Made by a program: the position numbers and the translations under genes
Notes under the pieces: generated by a model
Told to the model about the DNA's origin: nothing
What the model saw: the letters and a program-made list of their open reading frames with translations, nothing else
Database searches by the model: none
Part shown: piece by piece, positions 31,713 to 36,520 of the stretch
Position numbering within the stretch: the first letter of the stretch is position 1
How the letters are laid out: each line of letters starts with the position of its first letter
Origin: Anaerolineae bacterium
GTDB taxonomy: Bacteria; Chloroflexota; Anaerolineae; Anaerolineales; Villigracilaceae
Reading direction: 5' to 3'
Length of the DNA: 36,520 nt
NCBI GenBank assembly: GCA_018648655.1
Contig: JABGQV010000089.1
Coordinates: 1 to 36,520, forward strand

Positions 31713-32204
31713 ATGTTTTACCGTCTTTTTGAAGCTCTTGATAAAAAATCTCCCTTCGCTCGTGCAGAGGCTCATTGTGATGTTCCGTGTGGGATTTATG
31801 ATCCCAGCACCGCACAAATCTCAGCCCTAACCGTTGTGCGTATGATGGACTTGATGGCTGCTGAATCTGAAGCCCACCACGAGCATAGTGCTGAACACGT
31901 GAATAGTATGGCTCGCTATATTGAAGTAAAAGAAGAACACGCTGAAAAAGCAAAGCAAGAAGTCCGTATTATTTGGGGTGATTATTTCAAAAAAGATAAA
32001 CACCCAAATGTAGATGACTTGGTTCACAAGATTATGCAACTTGGTTCATCATCTCGCCAAACTGCTAATCGTGAAAACGGTGTGGCTTTTGTTGAAGCTA
32101 TCAACGAATTCTCTGCCATCTTCTGGGAAACCAAAGGTGTTGCAATCAAAAAGGCAAAAGCGCCTTATGCACCTGCACTTGAGATGGTTTATCCCGACCT
32201 CTAA
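31713..32204 (+). CDS. sodN: Nickel superoxide dismutase
   Basis: The 163-aa precursor has a 20-residue leader (MFYRLFEALDKKSPFARAEA). The mature N-terminus 'HCDVPCGIYDP' is the nickel hook: His1, Cys2 and Cys6 bind Ni and Tyr9 lines the active site. The four-helix bundle follows ('VVRMMDLMAAESEAHHEHSAEHVNSMARYIEVKEEHAEKAK'). The enzyme converts superoxide to O2 and H2O2. The ORF-track start (31680) is rejected: CTAGGAG lies 5 nt before the ATG at 31713, and the leader then has the size seen in other NiSODs. The next gene encodes the peptidase that exposes His1. Confidence 0.96.
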   Translation: MFYRLFEALDKKSPFARAEAHCDVPCGIYDPSTAQISALTVVRMMDLMAAESEAHHEHSAEHVNSMARYIEVKEEHAEKAKQEVRIIWGDYFKKDKHPNVDDLVHKIMQLGSSSRQTANRENGVAFVEAINEFSAIFWETKGVAIKKAKAPYAPALEMVYPDL

Positions 32205-32214
32205 AAAACAGTAT

Positions 32215-32249
32215 AAAAAGGCTGGCTTTATTTAAAGCCAGCCTTTTTT
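32215..32249 (+). terminator. Intrinsic terminator between sodN and sodX
   Basis: Stem AAAGGCTGGCTTTA / TAAAGCCAGCCTTT, with T6 at its end. It lies entirely between the two genes and its T-run ends 8 nt before the sodX ATG, so only read-through transcripts make the peptidase. Confidence 0.9.
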
Positions 32250-32256
32250 GAATCTT

Positions 32257-32541
32257 ATGTTTCAGATTTTACGCGTTCGTGGTGAAAGCATGTCCCCTGA
32301 GTATAAAGAAGGGGATTTTGTGTTAATAGTGAAGTCTTTTCGTAGAAATATCAAAGTGGGTGACGTGATTGTTTTTAAGAATAAACTTTATGGCATATTA
32401 ATTAAGCGAGTTCAGAAAATTACGGATGATGGAGTTTATGTTCAGGGTACAGGGGAGAGCAGTCTTGACAGTCGTAGGTTGGGCCCGATAAATTTTCAAG
32501 CAGTACGAGGAAAAGTGATTTGGCATCTTCGTCGAGATTAA
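32257..32541 (+). CDS. sodX: NiSOD maturation protease, S26 family
   Basis: The 94-aa signal-peptidase-I-like protein has the catalytic Ser in 'VRGESMSPEYKEGDFVLI' (about 8-25) and catalytic Lys in 'YGILIKRVQKI' (about 46-56), the S26 Ser-Lys pair. 'GTGESSLDSRRLGPI' matches the third conserved box. Small S26 proteins next to sodN are the NiSOD maturation protease (SodX/SodT), which cut the leader so that mature NiSOD begins with His. It has no Shine-Dalgarno sequence: the terminator T-run occupies that position. The ORF-track start is a TTG 9 nt earlier; I use the ATG. Confidence 0.9.
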   Translation: MFQILRVRGESMSPEYKEGDFVLIVKSFRRNIKVGDVIVFKNKLYGILIKRVQKITDDGVYVQGTGESSLDSRRLGPINFQAVRGKVIWHLRRD

Positions 32542-32631
32542 GAAGGGGCAAAAGCCTCTGCCTAAAAATTATGCCACTCAGGTTACGGGAGAGGAAAACT
32601 CATCCGACAGAAGAAAATATAAAATTTTGTG
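32542..32631 (+). other. Unexplained 90-bp region, possible structured RNA before the serine operon
   Basis: It contains AGAAGGGGCAAAAGCCTCT (a hairpin AGGGGC/GCCTCT), then CCACTCAGGTTACGGGAGAGG (a second hairpin CCaCTC/GAGaGG), then CCGACAG, and is followed at once by an intrinsic terminator. The words GAAGGGGCAA, CTCAGG and GACAG occur in this order in glycine riboswitches, but the upstream pairing half (GGAGAG) is not in its expected place, so I do not call it one. Confidence 0.25.
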
Positions 32632-32659
32632 CTCCCATAAAGCTTTTCTGGGAGTTTTT
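32632..32659 (+). terminator. Intrinsic terminator upstream of the serine operon
   Basis: Stem CTCCCA / TGGGAG, followed by TTTTT. It ends either sodX read-through or a short leader RNA. Confidence 0.75.
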
Positions 32660-32674
32660 CTTTGTGAATTAAGG

Positions 32675-32708
32675 TATAATACCGACGAAGTTGTCTGACA
32701 ACTTCGTC
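32675..32708 (+). promoter_or_regulatory. TATAAT followed by a perfect 25-bp palindrome upstream of the aminotransferase
   Basis: TATAAT at 32675-32680, then arms GACGAAGTTGTC (32684-32695) and GACAACTTCGTC (32697-32708) around a single T. The palindrome covers the predicted transcription start, so it is either a repressor operator or a 5'-end hairpin. No clear -35. Confidence 0.6.
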
Positions 32709-32743
32709 TTAGACAAATTTAATCCTATTTTGGAGGCACTTTG

Positions 32744-33814
32744 ATGTACAAAAAACTTTTTATCCCTGGCCCTACCCACGTTGTGGACGAGGTTCTCGAA
32801 GCGATGGCAATCCCTATGATAGGGCATCGCGATTCTCTTTACTCTGATATGCATGGGGAAGTGGTAGAGAAGCTCAAAAAAATGCTTTATACGGATAATC
32901 GTATTTACCTTTCTACATCTTCTTCAACGGGGATGATGGAAGGCGCAATTCGGAACTGCGTACAAACTAAAGCGCTCATGACAGATTGTGGCGCATTTTC
33001 AAAGCGCTGGGCGCAAATCGCAACTGCTAATGGCAAAGAAACCGAAGTCATTAAAGTAGAAATGGGTGAAGCAATTACACCAGAAATGGTAGATGAAAAA
33101 CTTGCGCAGGGAGGATTTGATTCTGTCTTCATTACACATAATGAGACATCGACTGGTGTCACTAATCCTCTCAAAGAAATCGCTGCCTTGGTCAAAGAGA
33201 AATATCCTGATGTTTTAGTTCTCGTGGATGCCGTCAGCATTATGTCTGGTGCGGAAATCCGTGTAGATGACTGGGATTTAGATGTTGTTCTTGCTGGCAC
33301 TCAAAAAGCCTTCGCGCTTCCCCCAGGACTTTGCGTTATTGCTGTGAGTGATGCTGCTTTTGAGCGTTCAAAAACTACCGAAAATAAAGGCTATTATTTC
33401 GACTTTGTTGCTCTTGAAGGAAAAGCCGTCAAAAGCCAAACTCCTGCAACGCCAGCTCTGAGCCTGATTAACGCACTTAATGTTCAAATGGATCGAATAA
33501 TTAAAGAAGGCGTCGAAAATCGTTTTACTCGTCATGCTGAAATGGCAAAATACGTTCAAGATTGGGCAAAAGAGTATTTTGCTCTTTATGTTAACGATGA
33601 GAAATATCTTTCCCCGACTATTACAAATATCAAAAACACACGCGGTATCAGTGTCGCTGATTTGAATAAAGAACTTGCCAAACGCGGTGCAATGCTTTCT
33701 AATGGTTACGGCGCACTCAAAGAAAAATCTTTCCGCATTGCTCATATGGGCGATTTACAGATGGAAGATTTGAAATGGCTCACAGGGCAAATTGAAGATA
33801 TTTTAGAGCTATAA
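32744..33814 (+). CDS. Class V aminotransferase (serine-pyruvate / phosphoserine / alanine-glyoxylate type)
   Basis: A PLP enzyme of the AGXT/SPT group. It has 'FIPGPTHVVDEVLEAM' and 'IGHRDSLYSDMHGEV' at the N-terminus, 'STSSSTGMMEGAIRN', Asp of 'VLVDAVSIMSG' and PLP Lys at about 188 in 'LAGTQKAFALPPG'. The C-terminal 'SFRIAHMGDL' closes the domain. It can transfer the amino group between serine/alanine and keto acids; next to serA the most likely substrate is 3-phosphohydroxypyruvate (a SerC-like role), as proposed for similar operons in Thermotoga and archaea. The start is ATG at 32744 (TGGAGG 8 nt upstream). First gene of a three-gene operon. Confidence 0.92.
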   Translation: MYKKLFIPGPTHVVDEVLEAMAIPMIGHRDSLYSDMHGEVVEKLKKMLYTDNRIYLSTSSSTGMMEGAIRNCVQTKALMTDCGAFSKRWAQIATANGKETEVIKVEMGEAITPEMVDEKLAQGGFDSVFITHNETSTGVTNPLKEIAALVKEKYPDVLVLVDAVSIMSGAEIRVDDWDLDVVLAGTQKAFALPPGLCVIAVSDAAFERSKTTENKGYYFDFVALEGKAVKSQTPATPALSLINALNVQMDRIIKEGVENRFTRHAEMAKYVQDWAKEYFALYVNDEKYLSPTITNIKNTRGISVADLNKELAKRGAMLSNGYGALKEKSFRIAHMGDLQMEDLKWLTGQIEDILEL

Positions 33815-33857
33815 AAAGCACTACCATAGAGCGCACGAAGAAAAGGATAAATAAAAA

Positions 33858-34760
33858 ATGAAAGTACTGATTTGCGATGCAACCGCACAAGCCGCGCTAG
33901 ACATGATTTCAGAAGCTGGCATAGAGGTTGTAAATAAACCTGATATTACTCCCGAAGAATTATTGGAAGAAATCGTTGAATACGATGCAATGGTTGTGCG
34001 GAGCAGAACCAAAGTCCGCAAACCCGTTATTGATAAAGCCATAAAACTCAAAGCCATTGTTCGTGGCGGCGTAGGGCTTGACAATATAGATGTGAAATAT
34101 GCTGGCTCAAAGGGGATTCAAGTGCTCAATACTCCCTCAGCTTCTACTGCTGCAGTTGCTGAATTAGCAATAGGCTATATTTTTGCTTTGGCACGTAATA
34201 TCCATCAGATGACCATCTCCATGGAAGAGGGTGAATGGGCAAAAAAATCCTTCTCTGGCACAGAAATATCTGGAAAAACATTGGGTTTGATTGGCGCAGG
34301 ACGCATAGCGCGCTCTGTTGGCCAAAAGGCGAATGCCTTAGGAATGCGTGTCATTGCTTATGACCCCTATGTGGATGAAGCACCAGGTATTGGCATGGTT
34401 GAAGCCCTCGATGCTCTTTTCTCTAGCGCAGACTATATTAGTATGCATGTTCCCTACACCAAAGAAACCCACAATATCCTTAACGCAGAAGCCTTCGAAA
34501 AAATGAAAGCTGGCGTTTATGTCGTCAACTGCGGACGTGGGAGCACAATTGACGAAGATGCTCTCTTTGATGCACTCAAAAGTGGTAAAGTTGCTGGCGC
34601 AGCGCTCGATGTCTATACCGAAGAACCGAGCATGGGGCACAAGCTTTATACCTTAGAGCAAGTCATCGGCTCTCCCCATATCGGTGCGGGCACAGCAGAA
34701 GCCAAAGCTCGCGTTGGCACTGAAGTTGCCAAAAACGTAATTAACGCGCTTAAAGCATAA
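33858..34760 (+). CDS. serA: D-3-phosphoglycerate dehydrogenase, short form
   Basis: The 300-aa D-2-hydroxyacid dehydrogenase has the NAD fingerprint 'GLIGAGRIARSVGQKANALG' (about 142-161), catalytic Arg in 'NCGRGSTIDEDAL', Glu in 'YTEEPS' and His in 'SPHIGAGTAEA'. The N-terminal 'AMVVRSRTKVRKPVID' and 'IVRGGVGLDNIDV' are SerA-like. It lacks the C-terminal ACT/ASB domains of long SerA, so serine feedback by ACT is absent. It oxidises 3-phosphoglycerate to 3-phosphohydroxypyruvate. It sits 43 nt after the aminotransferase, with AAGGAT before the ATG. Confidence 0.93.
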   Translation: MKVLICDATAQAALDMISEAGIEVVNKPDITPEELLEEIVEYDAMVVRSRTKVRKPVIDKAIKLKAIVRGGVGLDNIDVKYAGSKGIQVLNTPSASTAAVAELAIGYIFALARNIHQMTISMEEGEWAKKSFSGTEISGKTLGLIGAGRIARSVGQKANALGMRVIAYDPYVDEAPGIGMVEALDALFSSADYISMHVPYTKETHNILNAEAFEKMKAGVYVVNCGRGSTIDEDALFDALKSGKVAGAALDVYTEEPSMGHKLYTLEQVIGSPHIGAGTAEAKARVGTEVAKNVINALKA

Positions 34761-34772
34761 TACTTTTTAAAT

Positions 34773-34811
34773 ACAGGGAGCGCAAAGCCTTAAAGGTTTT
34801 TCGTTCCCTGT
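34773..34811 (+). promoter_or_regulatory. Inverted repeat between serA and the DUF1015 gene
   Basis: ACAGGGA (34773-34779) and TCCCTGT (34805-34811) enclose a smaller AAAgCCT...AGGtTTT helix. No T-run follows, so it may be an mRNA processing or stability hairpin. Confidence 0.5.
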
Positions 34812-34836
34812 GCTTATTTCTTTCAGGAGTAAAAAA

Positions 34837-36159
34837 ATGGCAAAAATAAAACCCTTCAAAGGCATTCGCTATAACCCCGAACAAGCTGGAGATATCGCCA
34901 CCCTCATCAGCCAACCCTACGACCGTGTGCGGCATGGCTTGCAAGATAAATACTACGATATGAATGACTATAATGTCGTTCGCATGATTAAGGGGAAAGA
35001 ATTTGAAAGTGATCACGCTGGTAGCAATGTCTATACTCGCGCCCAAGCCTTTTTAAGTGAATGGCTTGCCAAAGGCGTTTTGAAATATGAAGAGAAACCC
35101 GCTCTTTACGTCTACCACCAAGATTTTGAGCTTAATGGTGAGCAAATTACCCGCAAAGCTATGGTTACGGCTCTTGAGCTTGCTAAATTTGAAGAGGGCA
35201 TTGTCCTTCCTCATGAGCGCACTCACGATGGCCCTAAAATGGATCGTCTCAATCTTACCCGCGCTACCGAAGCTTATTATGGCAATCTTTTTATTCTTTA
35301 TCCAGATGCAGAGAATAAAGTTGATTCTCTGCTTGAAAAAGCTACCCAGCGTGACCCTGATATAGATGTGACTGAACTTTTTGAGAAAGATGTTCGTCAA
35401 AAACTGTGGGTTGTCACCGACGAAGCTCTCATCAAAGCTGTACAAGCAGAAATGGCACCTAAAAAAGGCCTCATCATTGCAGACGGTCACCATCGCTATG
35501 AAACGGCCATTGCCTATCGCGAAGAAATGCGCGCGAAATTCCCCGATGCTCCAGCTAATGCCGCCTTTAATTACCTCTTGGTCTCGCTTGTCAGCACGAG
35601 TAATCCTGGACTTGTTATTTTGCCCACCCATCGCTTGATTTTTGACTACAAAAAGATGGATGCTGAAGCGATTCTTGCCAAGGCAGGCGAATATTTCAAG
35701 ATAGAAAAGCTGAATGGACGCGTGGAATTAGAATCTAGAATGAAATCCAGACTGGGACAAAAAGGGTGCTTTGGATTGATTGCGAATTCTGGAGTTTACG
35801 CCCTTGAATTGGAAGTTGATGCCATTATGGATACATTATCCCCCGACCGAGCCGATATTTGGCGCGCCCTCGATGCGAGTATCCTCCACAAACTCTTATT
35901 GGAGCATGTTCTGGGTATTAGTGCAGAAAAAATCGATGCAAAAGAGGGTATAGAATACCTTCGGGAACCAGACCGTGGCTACGAGCGTGTTGCTGAAGAT
36001 AAAAAGGCCTTCCTTTTCATTGTCAACGCTACCCGCATGGATCAAATCTCTGATTGCACCGCCATAGATGAGGTAATGCCCCAAAAATCGACTGATTTCT
36101 ATCCAAAAATTGTCACAGGTTTGGCGGTTTTGGATGTGGGTTCAGAGGAACGATTATAA
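34837..36159 (+). CDS. DUF1015 protein, candidate enzyme of serine metabolism
   Basis: The 440-aa protein starts 'MAKIKPFKGIRYNPEQAGDIATLISQPYDRV', the standard DUF1015 N-terminus. It contains 'LPHERTHDGPKMDRLNLTRATEAYYGN' and 'LIIADGHHRYETAIAYREEM' (about 211-230). The DGHHRyeTA motif matches the catalytic signature of the ParB/SerK-like fold, in which ADP- or ATP-dependent serine kinases are found. DUF1015 genes are commonly found with serA and a class V aminotransferase; no biochemical role is established as far as I know. The ORF-track start is GTG at 34810; I use the ATG with AGGAG 8 nt upstream. A strong terminator ends the operon. Confidence 0.9.
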   Translation: MAKIKPFKGIRYNPEQAGDIATLISQPYDRVRHGLQDKYYDMNDYNVVRMIKGKEFESDHAGSNVYTRAQAFLSEWLAKGVLKYEEKPALYVYHQDFELNGEQITRKAMVTALELAKFEEGIVLPHERTHDGPKMDRLNLTRATEAYYGNLFILYPDAENKVDSLLEKATQRDPDIDVTELFEKDVRQKLWVVTDEALIKAVQAEMAPKKGLIIADGHHRYETAIAYREEMRAKFPDAPANAAFNYLLVSLVSTSNPGLVILPTHRLIFDYKKMDAEAILAKAGEYFKIEKLNGRVELESRMKSRLGQKGCFGLIANSGVYALELEVDAIMDTLSPDRADIWRALDASILHKLLLEHVLGISAEKIDAKEGIEYLREPDRGYERVAEDKKAFLFIVNATRMDQISDCTAIDEVMPQKSTDFYPKIVTGLAVLDVGSEERL

Positions 36160-36183
36160 AAATAACAACTATCAATTTGTTCA

Positions 36184-36220
36184 AAATCTCCGAAGTCTTT
36201 AAGGCTTCGGAGATTTTTTT
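36184..36220 (+). terminator. Intrinsic terminator of the serine operon
   Basis: Stem AATCTCCGAAG / CTTCGGAGATT, followed by a T7 run. Confidence 0.92.
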
Positions 36221-36221
36221 G

Positions 36222-36279
36222 AATATGACCTCATCCATGACCTCCAGCACTGTCAAATATGACCTGATCTCGTTATATT
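36222..36279 (+). promoter_or_regulatory. Repeated operator-like motif and -10 box upstream of the MFS gene
   Basis: AATATGACCTCATC (36222-36235) recurs as AATATGACCTGATC (36256-36269), with a partial third copy ATGACCTC at 36237-36244. A TATATT box follows at 36274-36279. Candidate binding sites for a local regulator. Confidence 0.4.
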
Positions 36280-36313
36280 CACAGCGTTCTCAATCCTAAT
36301 ACATCGAGGTCGC

Positions 36314-36424
36314 ATGGAAAACACAATTCAAGATTCCCCACTCCCAGAAAATTGGGCATTTCGTTTCTTTACCATCTGGAGCGGGCAAGCTGTCTCGCTC
36401 TTTGGTAGTGTAAGCATCCCCTAA
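36314..36424 (+). pseudogene. MFS transporter start, interrupted by an IS element
   Basis: The reading frame begins 'MENTIQDSPLPENWAFRFF' and continues 'TIWSGQAVSLFGS', the typical first helix of MFS antiporters of the macrolide-exporter type ('fW.Gq..SlfGs..'). GAGGT lies 6 nt upstream. At TGTAAGC (36409) the frame enters IS sequence and stops four codons later. The rest of the gene, if kept, lies beyond the window. Confidence 0.7.
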
Positions 36425-36520
36425 AATCATACCACTAGGAAGTGGAATTTTCTGGCAAAATAAGTAAGAAGGAGAATTCCATATGAAAAAGAAAAGATTT
36501 AGCGAAGCCCAGATCGTGAA
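36409..36520 (+). mobile_element. Left end of an IS3-family insertion sequence (continues beyond the window)
   Basis: The terminal sequence begins TGTAAGCATCCCCTAAAATC, with the 5'-TG expected for IS3-family ends, and interrupts the MFS gene. A transposase OrfA start follows 74 nt later. The right end and target duplication are outside the window. Confidence 0.8.
36483..36520 (+). CDS. IS3-family transposase OrfA, N-terminal part only
   Basis: ATG at 36483 with AAGGAGAATTCC upstream. The visible residues MKKKRFSEAQIVK match the start of IS3-family OrfA proteins ('RFSEeQIv..L'), which hold the helix-turn-helix that binds the IS ends. It runs off the window edge. Confidence 0.85.
   Translation, partial: MKKKRFSEAQIV

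Noticed and set aside
32542-32640. c-di-GMP (GEMM-I) riboswitch, because of GCAAAAGCCTCTGCCTAA and GGTTACGG
   Set aside because: The preceding GGCAAACC-GAAA-GG part and the proper second helix are missing.
1-36520. CRISPR arrays, retrons, toxin-antitoxin pairs, prophage modules
   Set aside because: No spaced direct repeats, reverse transcriptase, cas-like or phage structural motifs were seen on either strand.

Overview
This looks like a chromosomal segment of a Chloroflexota bacterium, probably Anaerolineae-like. That assignment is inference from gene style: a Chloroflexota-like 7Fe ferredoxin, a Ni-superoxide dismutase with its maturation peptidase, many proteins with LysM or CAP domains or acidic Pro/Glu linkers, an ABC sugar importer with no local ATPase, and moderate GC. 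No rRNA or ribosomal protein gene is present to fix the taxonomy. Most of the window is ordinary housekeeping. The accessory part lies at about 10.5-12.8 kb, with another at the right edge.

Layout. 0-5 kb: a PAS sensor (-) that stops where a GGDEF domain should begin, divergent from a CAP/LysM surface protein; then a lipoprotein phosphodiesterase/alkaline-phosphatase family enzyme and a DHH phosphoesterase. 5-9.1 kb: a CUT1-type ABC sugar importer (two permeases, then the binding lipoprotein). 9.2-10.5 kb: a 420-aa protein I do not recognise (-). 10.58-11.60 kb: tRNA-Gly(CCC) and a 0.94-kb island bounded by a copy of the tRNA 3' end, carrying one unknown gene. 11.7-12.8 kb: a cupin gene, a membrane-anchored unknown protein and a truncated second copy of the cupin. 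12.8-16.6 kb: a NarL-type two-component system divergent from an ABC-2 exporter. 16.6-18.2 kb: a glycine-rich membrane protein, a YbaK-type deacylase and a membrane-anchored HhH protein. 18.3-20.8 kb: membrane pyrophosphatase (hppA). 20.9-24.3 kb: aspS-asnS (-) with a leader that looks like a transcription attenuator. 24.4-29.8 kb: a DDAH-like hydrolase (-), then alr, a TauE-like permease, lspA, an rluD-type pseudouridine synthase and menA. 30-31 kb: a family 2 glycosyltransferase fused to a Rossmann-like domain. 31.1-32.5 kb: ferredoxin (-), divergent from sodN-sodX. 32.7-36.2 kb: a serine-type operon (class V aminotransferase, serA, DUF1015). 36.3 kb to the end: an MFS transporter start cut by an IS3-family insertion.

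How the parts work together. The clearest functional sets are the sugar importer; the histidine kinase and response regulator with the exporter next to them, whose intergenic region is full of inverted repeats; sodN with the peptidase that exposes its nickel hook; and aminotransferase-serA-DUF1015, which fits serine formation from 3-phosphoglycerate with no recognisable SerB in the window.

I did not find a large unknown system such as a defence island or CRISPR. The best candidates for something undescribed are: the one-gene tRNA-Gly island; repeated promoter-to-ATG geometry implying leaderless mRNAs; the aspS leader with three mutually exclusive pairing segments; the hairpin that contains the kinase Shine-Dalgarno site; and an unexplained, possibly structured RNA between sodX and the serine operon. 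No database search or folding program was run; all family calls are from motifs read by eye.
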